Shown here in pieces: positions 6,924 through 14,649 of a stretch of DNA of 64,000 nucleotides. Position numbers and translations under genes: made by a program. The notes beneath the pieces are model-generated. The model was not told the origin of the DNA and did no database searches. It was given only the letters and a program-made list of their open reading frames with translations. Position 1 is the stretch's first letter. Each line of letters opens with the position of its first letter. The stretch is from Limnoglobus roseus (GTDB lineage: Bacteria; Planctomycetota; Planctomycetia; Gemmatales; Gemmataceae). The DNA lies in contig NZ_CP042425.1 in NCBI RefSeq assembly GCF_008254045.1, positions 6,634,001-6,698,000 of the forward strand, in the 5' to 3' direction.

Positions 6924-7097
6924 TCAGGCTTGTGTTGGCTTCGCTGGCACGCGGTTGGCGAACGCTCCCTCCTCGTACCACTGGTAGGCGAGCTTCCGGA
7001 CGTACTCGCTGTCGTCCAGGCGGCCCTCGGCGGCGGCGAGAAAGCCTGCCGCCAGTGAGCACCAGTGGAACCGGTCGGTGAAGATGTCGTCGGTCAT
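6924..7097 (-). CDS. Small hypothetical protein (57 aa)
   Basis: ATG at 7097 overlaps the stop of the upstream 147-aa gene (ATGA). The peptide (MTDDIFTDRFHWCSLAAGF, then AEGRLDDSEYVRKLAYQWYE) is helical and resembles short phage proteins with a single conserved Cys and Trp residues. Not covered by a long open frame, but the coupling and composition make it credible. Confidence 0.45.
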   Translation of the reverse strand: MTDDIFTDRFHWCSLAAGFLAAAEGRLDDSEYVRKLAYQWYEEGAFANRVPAKPTQA

Positions 7098-7540
7098 CAG
7101 AACAGGCTCGGCTGCCGGAGCGGCGCGGCGATAGCGTTCCGCATTCGGTCAATCCTGACTCGCTCGCTCACCTCGTGCTGTCCCTCCGGAGTGGGCAGCC
7201 TTGCCAGCAGGAACTCGATGGCTGCCGCTCGGGCGTCCGAGTAGGAACCGAACAGATCATCCCAGATGGACGGTGCGCTGCCGTATCCCTGCGTCGGCGT
7301 CTGGTAGCTGCATCCGAAGGCGAAGACGCCTTTCGCAGTCCCAATGCTGATCGAAGCCTTGCAGCCGTCGCGGTCGTAAAGCACTTCGTTGGGATGGTCC
7401 ACGAAAACGCCCTGCGGGTTGATCGCCTCGCCCCAGATGGCAGCGAGTTCCGCTTGGGCCTGCTCGTCCCGCCAGTAGTGCGGGAAATGCTCCCGGATTT
7501 CATCGGTTCGGCGGATGAGGTCGGCGGGGGTATTGGTCAT
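7097..7540 (-). CDS. Hypothetical protein (147 aa)
   Basis: Starts in ATGA overlap with the preceding small gene. Soluble, with a helical N-terminus (DEIREHFPHYWRDEQAQ), a central region rich in Gly and aromatic residues (FAFGCSYQTPTQGYGSAPS) and a helical C-terminus (DARAAAIEFLLARLP). Phage-type genes for modification or single-strand binding sometimes have similar size, but no signature is seen. Function unknown. Confidence 0.55.
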   Translation of the reverse strand: MTNTPADLIRRTDEIREHFPHYWRDEQAQAELAAIWGEAINPQGVFVDHPNEVLYDRDGCKASISIGTAKGVFAFGCSYQTPTQGYGSAPSIWDDLFGSYSDARAAAIEFLLARLPTPEGQHEVSERVRIDRMRNAIAAPLRQPSLF

Positions 7541-7746
7541 GCCGCAAGCCCTTTCGCTTCAGCGGCGTCCCATCCAGCCTGCCACGCCTGCCAAGCGAGA
7601 GTCGTTCCGCTCCAAAGGTACTCGCCATTTGGCTTGCGTTTCAGTGCGCCTTCGAGTCCGCTTACCGGGTTTACTTGTGCTGCCCATTGCTCAAAGGCTG
7701 CGCGGCAGCTTGCATCTTGATTGGCTTCGTGATTAGAGTCGGCCAT
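7537..7746 (-). CDS. Phage-type small protein (69 aa)
   Basis: Contains the pattern CRAAFEQWAAQVNP ... RKPNGEYLWSGTTLAWQAWQAG, a motif common in small phage and prophage proteins (FE-x-W ... Y-x-x-x-x-x-x-AWQAW). It begins the three-gene leftward unit downstream of the methyltransferase terminator. No biochemical role known. Confidence 0.65.
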   Translation of the reverse strand: MADSNHEANQDASCRAAFEQWAAQVNPVSGLEGALKRKPNGEYLWSGTTLAWQAWQAGWDAAEAKGLAA

Positions 7747-7768
7747 AATCGCTACTCCATTAGCGGTT

Positions 7769-7795
7769 AAAAAGGTGGGGCGGTGTCAGCCGCCC
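7769..7795 (-). terminator. Rho-independent terminator after methyltransferase-like gene
   Basis: On the minus strand GGGCGG (7795-7790) pairs with CCGCCC (7783-7778) around a six-base loop and is followed by CACC and a run of five T (7773-7769). It lies 11 bases after the stop of the leftward methyltransferase-like gene and separates that gene from the next leftward unit. Confidence 0.7.
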
Positions 7796-7805
7796 AACTG
7801 TCGTA

Positions 7806-8579
7806 TCACCCTTCTGAGCGTGACACAACCTTCTCGAAAATCATGCACACATCGTGCAGACCCGGAATGAAGCTGCTGCGGTAGACCTTCTTCGAGCTGC
7901 TGTTCCCGTGACTAAATCGAATGATGTCGGTGCAGTGCTGCCTGAGTCCGGCTGCGAAGGCAAGCCGTTTCGTGTGGTACACCAGCGGGACGTACCCGGC
8001 CTCGCGGTCAGAGTAATCGCCCATCAGGATGGCGAGCTTGCCGTCCGGCTTGAGCGCCTGGGCACTGTTGCGGATGAACTGTCCGTACCGTCGCAGAAAG
8101 TGGTCGAGGGTCGGTGACCGCGACAGGTCGCGGGGATCGTCGGCGTAGAGCTTCATCCGCCAGTAGGCCGGGTGTGCCCAGATGAAATCGAACGTGCCCG
8201 CTGGCGGGAAGCCGTTTGGCTCGCAGGCGTCGAATCCCGTGTGGATGTCGAAGGCGACGCACCCCACGCCGAGTTCTCGGCAGACATCGGCGCAGGTGCC
8301 GGACCCGCTCATCGGGTCGAATACCAGACCCGGCTGGAAGAACCGGATCAGGTCCTTGATCAGGTTGCCGCCGCAGTTGCCGGGATAGGAGCGGCTCCCG
8401 TAGTCCCCCGCCTCGGCCGAGTGGTAAAGGCTCGTGAGGTGCGGGACCGGGCTACCGTTGATCGGGGCACGGGGAAGTCTTGCGTATGCCGCAGAATCCT
8501 CTCGCGTATCCATGCGGGCCGGAAGGTATGCGACCCGCTGAATGCGGGCCGCGTAGAAGGGGTTGATCGCTGATTGCAT
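7806..8579 (-). CDS. DNA methyltransferase-like protein with HPAYW motif IV (257 aa)
   Basis: A Rossmann-type SAM-binding motif is clear: VFDPMSGSGTCADVCRELG near residue 90, followed by CVAFDIHTGFD as the acidic post-motif. The catalytic tetrad of N4-cytosine/N6-adenine DNA methyltransferases, normally (N/D/S)PPY, reads AHPAYW near residue 135. Downstream LKPDGKLAILMGDYSD is a typical motif. The size and motif order (I before IV) fit the gamma/beta-like phage enzymes without a long target-recognition domain. The altered motif could change specificity or abolish activity. ATG at 8579 follows AGGAGACGACC. No partner restriction gene is adjacent. Confidence 0.65.
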   Translation of the reverse strand: MQSAINPFYAARIQRVAYLPARMDTREDSAAYARLPRAPINGSPVPHLTSLYHSAEAGDYGSRSYPGNCGGNLIKDLIRFFQPGLVFDPMSGSGTCADVCRELGVGCVAFDIHTGFDACEPNGFPPAGTFDFIWAHPAYWRMKLYADDPRDLSRSPTLDHFLRRYGQFIRNSAQALKPDGKLAILMGDYSDREAGYVPLVYHTKRLAFAAGLRQHCTDIIRFSHGNSSSKKVYRSSFIPGLHDVCMIFEKVVSRSEG

Positions 8580-8588
8580 GGTCGTCTC

Positions 8589-8786
8589 CTATTTCTGTTC
8601 GGTAGCGACGCGGAGCTGGATGCGGCCGTCAAGAGGTACGCAGTCGAGCTGGATGTTGAGCCCGTTGCCGTCCTTGTGTTGCCACGCGGCACCAATGCGG
8701 GTCCAGAAGCCCTTGTCGTTCTTGCCGTCGCGGACCTGGTAGGCGATGTGCGTCGGCGCTTTGCTGGTTTGCTGTTCGTTGGACAT
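8589..8786 (-). CDS. Conserved ICE-associated small protein (65 aa)
   Basis: The sequence APTHIAYQVRDGKNDKGFW, then TRIGAAWQHKDGNGLNIQL and DCVPLDGRIQLR, is characteristic of small beta-rich proteins found widely on proteobacterial mobile elements and phages. The fold is probably a small OB- or barrel-like domain; function unknown. A strong ribosome site (GAAGGAGAAAG) precedes ATG at 8786. It sits upstream of, and is co-oriented with, the methyltransferase-like gene. Confidence 0.7.
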   Translation of the reverse strand: MSNEQQTSKAPTHIAYQVRDGKNDKGFWTRIGAAWQHKDGNGLNIQLDCVPLDGRIQLRVATEQK

Positions 8787-9109
8787 GTTCTTTCTCCTTC
8801 TTCGTTTCCGGCCTCACCACGAGGCCTTGTGGCACGACTCAGAAGCGGCCACAGCCGTGAGCACTCGCGACGGTCAAACGGAAAAGCTGAAGGCTTCCTC
8901 TGGAAAGCGGCTTTTCTGATTGACCGGCACGGCGGCCGATTCAAAGTGCCAGTACCAAGGCCCTCTGTGTGCCGGACTCGGAAGGGGAAGTGTCCAGTCA
9001 GAACGCAGGGGAAGCGATGGAAAGGATAGACACAGTGTCCCGCTGCAGAGCACGCCGCAACAAGCTGCTTGACTGGCTGAAATAAAGTGGTGTACGCAAG
9101 GAAGACACC
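8787..9109. promoter_or_regulatory. Gene-free region upstream of relaxase; candidate oriT
   Basis: A 323-base region without a convincing gene, directly upstream of the MobF relaxase, where oriT commonly lies. Short inverted repeats are visible: GGCCTC/GAGGCC with a five-base loop (8810-8826), GAAAAGC/GCTTTTC, CCGGCAC/GTGCCGG about 40 bases apart, and the compact palindrome GACACAGTGTC (9029-9039). No nic site can be named by eye. The relaxase promoter and its AAGGA ribosome site are also here. Confidence 0.35.
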
Positions 9110-11833
9110 ATGCTCAGAATCCACACCATTACTGACTCGAAAGCGGCGAAAGCATACTACAGCTTGACAGACTACATGATGGAAGTCGCCGGCGAGTGGC
9201 TCGGCGACGGCGCAAAGCAGCTCGGTCTGAACGGTGTCTCCCGGAAAGAAGACTTCGAGAAGCTGTGCGACAACCTCGATCCGTTCCACGGCGGTCCGCT
9301 GACCGTCGTCACCCGCGAGAATCGCCGCGTCGGCTGGGACTTCAACTTCAACTCCACCAAATCGGTCGGGCTGGTTCTGGAGCTCACCGGAGACAAGCGA
9401 ATCCTCGAAGCCCACAAGGAAGCCGTCCGCTGCGCGATGGGGCACATCGAGCAGGACATGGCCACCCGCGTCCGCGTCGATGGCAAGAACGAGGACCGCA
9501 TCACCGGGAACCTGATCGGCATGCAGGTCGTCCACCGCACCACCCGCCCGAACAAGGATGACCAGCTTCCCGACATGGCGCTGCACTCGCACGTCGTCGT
9601 CTTCAACGCGACCCACGATGCCGAGGAATCCCGCTGGAAGGCCGCCCAGATTGGCCAGATCAAGCACGACGCCCCGTATTACGAGGCGATTTACCACAAC
9701 CGGCTGGCGGCGAACCTCCAGCAGCTCGGGTACGGCATCCGCCGGAAGGCGAAGTCGTTCGAGATTAACGGCGTGTCCGACGACCTGGTGGCGAAGTTCA
9801 GCCGCCGTACCGCCGAGGTCGAGCAGATGAAGCGGTTCATCGAGGAGAAGTACGGGGTGTCCATCGGCGACGAGGCGAAGTCGAAGCTCGGTGCCACCAC
9901 CCGGATGCACAAGATCGACATCCGCTCCGACGACCTGACGGCGTACTGGGTCAGCCGACTGACTGAGAAGGAGAAGACGCAGCTCAAGGGGTTGATCGGC
10001 AAGCCTTCCTACACCTCCACGGAACTAGATGCGGTGAAATACGCCATCGGGCACATGTTCGAGCGGAACAGCGTGGTCGAGGAGCGGAAGCTGTACGAAG
10101 CGGCAATCCGGCAGGGGATCGGCTCGGTGACGCCGGAAGGCGTGCAGCGTGAAGCAAAGCGGCAGGGGTTGCTGGTGAAGGATCGGGACGCGACGACGCG
10201 CGACGTGCTAGCACAGGAAGGCCGCATCATCCAGTTCGCCCGAGATGGACGGGGAACATTCAGGTCGATGTCGCGCGCGCGGTCAACGCCGCAGTCTGCC
10301 TCGCTTCTTGAGCAGAAACAGGGCGAAATCCGCGCATTTAGCGCGCACGGTCAAAGCGGCGGTTTTCCTCAACTCTCCCCCGAACAGCAAGCTGTTTGTC
10401 GCCACGTCTGGGACTCGACCGATCAGGTGATCCTTATCCGTGGCGGGGCTGGAACGGGGAAAACGCACACGATGAAGACGGCCATCGCCGGGATCGACCG
10501 CCCGGTGACAGTTCTGGCTCCCTCGGCAGAAGCCAGCCGTGGTGTCTTGCGCCGCGACGGGTTCAAGGATGCCGACACTGTGGCAGCGTTCCTCGGCAGC
10601 GAGGATCGGCAGGCCGCGACGATGAACGGCGTCATCTGGGTGGATGAAGCCGGACTGCTCCCGATTAAAGACCTCGACCGCCTGCGGCAGATCGCAACCG
10701 ACCAGCGCGCGCGGCTGGTTCTTCAGGGCGACCCGAAGCAGCACAAGAGCGTTGCCCGTCACGGGAACATCTTCCGTGTGCTTCAGGAATATGCCGGGCT
10801 GCCGGTGGCCGAGCTGCGGGACATCAAGCGGCAGCGCGGGGCGTTCAAAGCTGCGGTCGCGGCCATCGACGCCGAGGATTACCTCGCGGCCCACGACATG
10901 CTGACCGAGATGGGATGGATCAACCAAGTGTCGGCGTTCGACCGCAATAAACCGCTGGTCGATGACTACCTCGCCGGGTTGCGGGCGGGCAAGGACATGT
11001 TGGTCGTCGCTCCGACGCACGCAGAAGGGGACGAGATTACCGACGAGATTCGGACGCGGCTGAAGGCAACGGGCACGATCAAGGAAGAAGAGCGGGCGTT
11101 CGACATCCTCGTGCCGCTGGGCTGGACGGAAGCCGAGCGTGCCGATCCGTCCCGGTACACGGGCGAAGAGGTGGTGCGGTTCTTCCAGAACTCCGGCAAG
11201 CACAAGAACGGCGATACCGTCGATGCGGCGGACTTCTCGCCGCTGAACGAGCGGCCCACGCACTTCGCGGTTTACGGCAAAGGGCAGGCGTCCTTCGCGG
11301 CGGGCGATCTGCTGCGAACCACGGGACGGATTGAGGCTGCTGACGGCACGCGGATCGACAACGGCACGTTCCTAACCGTTGCAGGGTTCACCGAGAAGGG
11401 CCAGATCGTCGCGAAGACGGCCACGGGCCTGACGCGCACGCTCCCCGTGGACGCCGGGCACATCACCCACGGCTACGTCACCACCAGCCATTCCTCGCAG
11501 GGCAAGACGGTTGACCGCGTCCTGGTGGCGATGGGGAGCGAGTCCCGCCCGGCGATCAATGCCGAGCAGTTCTACGTCAGCGTCTCGCGCGCACGGGAGC
11601 GGGCCACGATTTACACCGATCTGGCTCCGGCAGCGATTCGGGAAGCCATCCAGCGCAGCGATGCCCGGAAATCGGCGACCGAACTGATGACGCCGAAGCC
11701 GAAACCGAAGTACCGAGACAAGGCCCGGAAGCTCGTGAAGCGGGTACGCGATACCTACCGCTACCTCCGCGAGCAGACTGTCGAAGCACTCACCCAAACT
11801 GTAAAACAGAAGGAGATTCAGCATGCGAGATAA
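9110..11833 (+). CDS. MobF-family conjugative relaxase-helicase (TrwC/TraI-like)
   Basis: A 907-residue two-domain protein. The N-terminal ~300 residues are a TrwC relaxase: candidate nucleophile tyrosines in AAKAYYSLTDYM (about 14-25), the fold motif FNFNSTKSVGLV, and the metal-binding His pair ALHSHVVVFN near residues 159-161. From about residue 430 it is a superfamily 1 helicase like TraI/RecD2, with Walker A GGAGTGKTHTM near 445, Walker B VIWVDEAG near 508, and a late HGYVTTSHSSQGKTVDRVL. It would nick oriT, bind the 5' end and unwind the transferred strand. The C-terminus is basic. Length is typical of TrwC. Coupling ATPase is encoded 5.4 kb downstream. Confidence 0.93.
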   Translation: MLRIHTITDSKAAKAYYSLTDYMMEVAGEWLGDGAKQLGLNGVSRKEDFEKLCDNLDPFHGGPLTVVTRENRRVGWDFNFNSTKSVGLVLELTGDKRILEAHKEAVRCAMGHIEQDMATRVRVDGKNEDRITGNLIGMQVVHRTTRPNKDDQLPDMALHSHVVVFNATHDAEESRWKAAQIGQIKHDAPYYEAIYHNRLAANLQQLGYGIRRKAKSFEINGVSDDLVAKFSRRTAEVEQMKRFIEEKYGVSIGDEAKSKLGATTRMHKIDIRSDDLTAYWVSRLTEKEKTQLKGLIGKPSYTSTELDAVKYAIGHMFERNSVVEERKLYEAAIRQGIGSVTPEGVQREAKRQGLLVKDRDATTRDVLAQEGRIIQFARDGRGTFRSMSRARSTPQSASLLEQKQGEIRAFSAHGQSGGFPQLSPEQQAVCRHVWDSTDQVILIRGGAGTGKTHTMKTAIAGIDRPVTVLAPSAEASRGVLRRDGFKDADTVAAFLGSEDRQAATMNGVIWVDEAGLLPIKDLDRLRQIATDQRARLVLQGDPKQHKSVARHGNIFRVLQEYAGLPVAELRDIKRQRGAFKAAVAAIDAEDYLAAHDMLTEMGWINQVSAFDRNKPLVDDYLAGLRAGKDMLVVAPTHAEGDEITDEIRTRLKATGTIKEEERAFDILVPLGWTEAERADPSRYTGEEVVRFFQNSGKHKNGDTVDAADFSPLNERPTHFAVYGKGQASFAAGDLLRTTGRIEAADGTRIDNGTFLTVAGFTEKGQIVAKTATGLTRTLPVDAGHITHGYVTTSHSSQGKTVDRVLVAMGSESRPAINAEQFYVSVSRARERATIYTDLAPAAIREAIQRSDARKSATELMTPKPKPKYRDKARKLVKRVRDTYRYLREQTVEALTQTVKQKEIQHAR

Positions 11834-12230
11834 CGACCCGATCGGAAGGTTCGCCCCGAAAACCAGCGGCGAGCCAGAAACCCTCGACGGAGGCGAAGCG
11901 TTCGTTTCGCTGGGGAAGTGCGGGATCATCTGCCCGAAGGGTGCAAAGGCGCTCGACATCGAGCGAGCCGGTAACCCGGTCGTCAGCTTCCAGTACGTTT
12001 ACCTGAGCGTCAGGTCCGTGTTCACGCCGACGGAGTTCAAGGTCGTATTCGTCGGGATGGAGAGCTGGGCAGTCACGGTTGTGGGCCGAAACCTGCGGCG
12101 ACTGTTCGACCGATTGAACGATCACTGCCTGCGGAAGCTGGTTCAGACCGACCGCGACTTCGGGGACGATAAAGACCCCGTCGTGACGAAAATCGAGGTC
12201 GAGAACGTGACGCCGAAGGAAAAAGGCTAG
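11823..12230 (+). CDS. Hypothetical protein downstream of relaxase (135 aa)
   Basis: The start overlaps the relaxase gene by 11 bases and follows AAGGAGATT, so it is co-transcribed. The body is strand-rich (SFQYVYLSVRSVFTPTEFKV) and the C-terminal half helical and charged. No enzyme motif. Position suggests a relaxation accessory factor, but this is inference from location only. Confidence 0.6.
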   Translation: MRDNDPIGRFAPKTSGEPETLDGGEAFVSLGKCGIICPKGAKALDIERAGNPVVSFQYVYLSVRSVFTPTEFKVVFVGMESWAVTVVGRNLRRLFDRLNDHCLRKLVQTDRDFGDDKDPVVTKIEVENVTPKEKG

Positions 12231-12245
12231 CGAATCGAGGAAAGC

Positions 12246-12965
12246 ATGATCGTCGAATGGAAGACCTTCCAGCCGCTTGTCAAGAACGCCCTTAGAGACC
12301 TCGACACTTGTGATCGCGGCCTCTTGACAATTCACGTCAATGAACGCGCAGTCACGCACAAGCTGGGCGAGTATCTGCGGTCATATATCGACCCACTCTT
12401 CGGCGAGACAACTAAGAAGGCACCGTACATTTCCGTCGATTGTGAATACAACCGACTCGACGAAGAGAAGGACGCCAAGCAACTTCCGTGGAACCATGAC
12501 GTGTCGGTCAAAGATGGCGGACTTTACTATACGCCAAACCCGGATGTTGCCGTACATCACAGAGGCGACCAGAAGGCGAACCTGCTGGTGATCGAGGTGA
12601 AGACGCACTACTTCGACAAGCCAACTCAGATTCTCATCGACAAGATGAAGCTGACTGGGTATCTCCGAACGCCGACATACTACCAGAGCGGCTTGTTTCT
12701 CAAGCTCGGAGTGGACGCTGGGGGCATCGTGCTTACCGAAGCCAAGCTGGTGACCAAGGAAAGCATTGCGGCTGGCGACGCAGGCGCACAAAGCCACCTG
12801 TGGGAGATTGGCCGAATCAAGCTGACCAATCAGAGTTCAAAAAGCAAACGTCCGGGGTTTATCGACCCTGACGAGGAGCTTCACGAATGGGCGAAGGGGA
12901 CGCAGCCGGAATTTGAAGCTGCATTTGGCTTCAGGCCAGTTCATGATGAGTTGAAGTGGAAATAA
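12246..12965 (+). CDS. PD-(D/E)XK nuclease-like protein (239 aa)
   Basis: The middle shows the restriction-endonuclease-like core: an early Glu in VDCEYNR (near 67), TPNPDVAVHHRG with Asp near 99, and after a hydrophobic strand LLVIEVKTHYFD giving E-x-K near 117-119. This D-x17-ExK arrangement fits PD-(D/E)XK nucleases and their inactive relatives. The rest is unassigned; the C-terminus ends in an aromatic amphipathic tail. It follows the relaxase operon with a GAGGAAAG ribosome site. Possible roles are defence, element competition or DNA processing; no methyltransferase is directly adjacent. Confidence 0.6.
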   Translation: MIVEWKTFQPLVKNALRDLDTCDRGLLTIHVNERAVTHKLGEYLRSYIDPLFGETTKKAPYISVDCEYNRLDEEKDAKQLPWNHDVSVKDGGLYYTPNPDVAVHHRGDQKANLLVIEVKTHYFDKPTQILIDKMKLTGYLRTPTYYQSGLFLKLGVDAGGIVLTEAKLVTKESIAAGDAGAQSHLWEIGRIKLTNQSSKSKRPGFIDPDEELHEWAKGTQPEFEAAFGFRPVHDELKWK

Positions 12966-12981
12966 GAGGCAGTCTTTGCGA

Positions 12982-13257
12982 TCACGGCTTGCCATCCAAC
13001 TTGGTGAGGACATTCGCCGCCGACTCCAACGCACCGATCAATGTCGATTTCGTCATGGTCTCGCCCGACAGGACTTTAACGCACTTCAGCAGTGCGTTTC
13101 GCAACTCCTCGGCGTGGCAGGCGTCGAGAACCGGCTTCACCCGTGCGCAGAGTTCGGCCTGTTGGTATCGAAGCAGGTCGTCGTACTCGAAGCCGGTGGT
13201 TCCGGGAGCGAGCTTGCGGGCGACGATTTCGACCAGCGGTGTGTGGGCGGCGGTCAT
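12982..13257 (-). CDS. Phage-type hypothetical protein (91 aa)
   Basis: A mostly helical soluble protein (LLRYQQAELCARVKPVLDA, then ELRNALLKCVKVLSG). ATG at 13257 overlaps the stop of the upstream gene (ATGA). It is the last of three coupled leftward genes. No family recognized beyond a general resemblance to small prophage helical proteins. Confidence 0.55.
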   Translation of the reverse strand: MTAAHTPLVEIVARKLAPGTTGFEYDDLLRYQQAELCARVKPVLDACHAEELRNALLKCVKVLSGETMTKSTLIGALESAANVLTKLDGKP

Positions 13258-13628
13258 GGCTTGATCGCTCCGAATCGAATCGTCGCGCCTTTGCCCAGCC
13301 GAACAACGCCACTGTCCTTGTCCTCAATGGGCCTGATGGCCTTGCTGATCGCGTCGGTCTGTTTGCGGTAATCACCGGACAGTGCTTCTATCGAATCCCA
13401 TAGGGGTACGAGCGCTGCCCAGTAGCGGTTGACCTCGGCCATTTTGGGCAATAGGGGACGCAACTCGGGAGCGGCATCCAACAAACCTGCACACCTACCG
13501 AAATCCCCTGCGTCGTGCGGATAGCTACCGTCGCACTCGTTGCCAGTCAAGTGAGCAGCCATGCACTTCGATGATGCGCCGGTATGGCCGGTCAGTGCCC
13601 ACTTCAACACATTTGCCTCTATACTCAT
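13254..13628 (-). CDS. Phage-type conserved hypothetical protein (124 aa)
   Basis: ATG at 13628 is chosen over a longer in-frame start because it follows GGAGGAG and overlaps the stop of the zinc-ribbon gene (TGATG). The pattern NVLKWALTGHTGASSKCMAA, YPHDAGDFGRCAGLL, and a following Trp-rich helix (NRYWAALVPLWDSIEAL) is found in many small phage proteins that are highly conserved yet uncharacterized. Cysteines and His could bind a metal. Confidence 0.65.
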   Translation of the reverse strand: MSIEANVLKWALTGHTGASSKCMAAHLTGNECDGSYPHDAGDFGRCAGLLDAAPELRPLLPKMAEVNRYWAALVPLWDSIEALSGDYRKQTDAISKAIRPIEDKDSGVVRLGKGATIRFGAIKP

Positions 13629-13798
13629 CACTCCTCCTTCTGCCCGTTCGGGCGGTTGCTTTTTCGTTTGCGGCACGCTCTCTGACGGCACTTGTCAGAG
13701 CAATATGTCTTCCAGCAGGTGAACCAGACAGCAATCGTCTTTCCGCACTCCTTGCAGGTTTTTTCCTTTAGCTTTGATCCACAGCGAGAGCATTTCAT
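13628..13798 (-). CDS. Small Cys-rich zinc-ribbon protein (56 aa)
   Basis: The N-terminal half has C-x2-C pairs MKCSRCGSK and CKECGKTI separated by eight residues, followed by FTCWKTYCSDKCRQRACRK, giving up to nine cysteines in 56 residues, and a basic tail. This matches a zinc ribbon followed by a TRASH/MYND-like knuckle (YCSDKCRQRA). It would bind one or two zinc ions and probably nucleic acid. The gene is missed by a simple length cut-off. Its start is 16 bases from a 12-bp palindrome shared with the divergent GP88-like gene. Confidence 0.6.
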   Translation of the reverse strand: MKCSRCGSKLKEKTCKECGKTIAVWFTCWKTYCSDKCRQRACRKRKSNRPNGQKEE

Positions 13799-13812
13799 CT
13801 GTCACGAGGTAG

Positions 13813-13824
13813 CACGGTACCGTG
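13813..13824. promoter_or_regulatory. Perfect 12-bp palindrome in divergent intergenic region
   Basis: CACGGTACCGTG lies between the leftward zinc-ribbon gene and the rightward GP88-like gene, and is flanked by a partly continuing symmetry (GT-AG ... TG-AC and outer GTCAC/GTGAC). It is the most symmetrical short site in the element and is positioned to act as an operator for both genes. Confidence 0.5.
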
Positions 13825-13924
13825 TGACATGTCCAGCACTTTGTTTGCTTGCGCATCTCTCAAATCTCTGTCACTCCTGTTCGCGTTTCGCCCCAAAGCG
13901 TTCCGCGTATCGAGGAGGTTTCTC

Positions 13925-14587
13925 GTGTCTCGCGTCATTCGTCCGCTGCTCGTCGCTGGCAACGACAAGCTTTCGGCAGGTGTGTTCCATTTCGACATCC
14001 CCGCTGTCCTGACCTGTCCCGGTCGCTCGAAGCTCTGCGTAAGCAGGTGCTACGCTCGACGGGGCCGGTTCGCATTCCCGCAGGTGCAAGAGCGCCTCGC
14101 GTGGAATTACGCCCAGTCCAAGCGGGCTGACTTCGTGGAGCTGATGGCCGACGAACTGTATCGGAAGGGCATCCTGCTCTGTCGGTGGCACGTCGCTGGC
14201 GACATCTACAGCCCGACCTACGCCCGCAAGATGCTCGAAGTGATCGGCAGGTCGCCGCACTGCACGTTCTGGTTTTACACCCGGAGCTGGCGTGTCCCGA
14301 CGATCTTCCCGCTCATCCGGGCAATCGCCGTGATGCCGAACGTCAGGGTGTGGCTGTCGGGTGACTCGGAAACGGGTTATCCGCCGGAAGTGCCTGACGG
14401 TTGTCGGGTGGCGTGGATGCAGACTGAGGTGGGGGAGGATACGGAGAATGCCGACCTGGTGTTCCTCGACCGACCGCTCCGCAGGCTGGCTCTGCCGCTG
14501 CTCGACAAGGTGTGCCCGACTGAAACGCCTCTCGGCAAGGAACGTGGCACGAGCTGCGCGACGTGCCGTTTGTGCTGGACTGGGTAA
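13925..14587 (+). CDS. GP88-family Cys-rich protein (220 aa)
   Basis: GTG at 13925 is used because AGGAGG lies about 9 bases upstream and the conserved core starts soon after; the frame upstream to 13829 is non-conserved. The protein shows the phage gene-product-88 pattern: KLSAGVFHFDIPAVLTCPG, then LCVSRCYARRG, WHVAGDIYSPTYARKM, FWFYTRSW and VWLSGDSETG. A second Cys cluster ends the protein (VCPTETPLG ... CATCRLCW). The spaced cysteines suggest a metal or Fe-S site on an alpha/beta (possibly TIM-like) fold. Members are known from phages and ICEs, without assigned function. Confidence 0.7.
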   Translation: MSRVIRPLLVAGNDKLSAGVFHFDIPAVLTCPGRSKLCVSRCYARRGRFAFPQVQERLAWNYAQSKRADFVELMADELYRKGILLCRWHVAGDIYSPTYARKMLEVIGRSPHCTFWFYTRSWRVPTIFPLIRAIAVMPNVRVWLSGDSETGYPPEVPDGCRVAWMQTEVGEDTENADLVFLDRPLRRLALPLLDKVCPTETPLGKERGTSCATCRLCWTG

Positions 14588-14590
14588 AAG

Positions 14591-14629
14591 AAAGCCCCCG
14601 AAACACCGCAAGGTGCCGGGGGCTTTTCG
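14591..14629. terminator. Bidirectional rho-independent terminator
   Basis: AAAGCCCCCG (14591-14600) pairs with CGGGGGCTTT (14616-14625), with an inner CACC/GGTG helix in the loop, followed by TT on the plus strand and A/T-rich flank on the minus strand. It lies between the rightward GP88-like gene and the convergent leftward gene ending at 14650 and can serve both. Confidence 0.8.
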
Positions 14630-14649
14630 TTTCTGGTTACAGCGTCGGG

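Noticed and set aside
8360..9910. 516-aa minus-strand frame opposite the relaxase N-terminus
   Set aside because: Covers the relaxase and methyltransferase start in other frames and has no recognizable motif.
12246..13257. Considered a restriction-modification or toxin-antitoxin pair with the neighbouring small gene
   Set aside because: The neighbour is convergent, phage-like and has no antitoxin or methylase motif.
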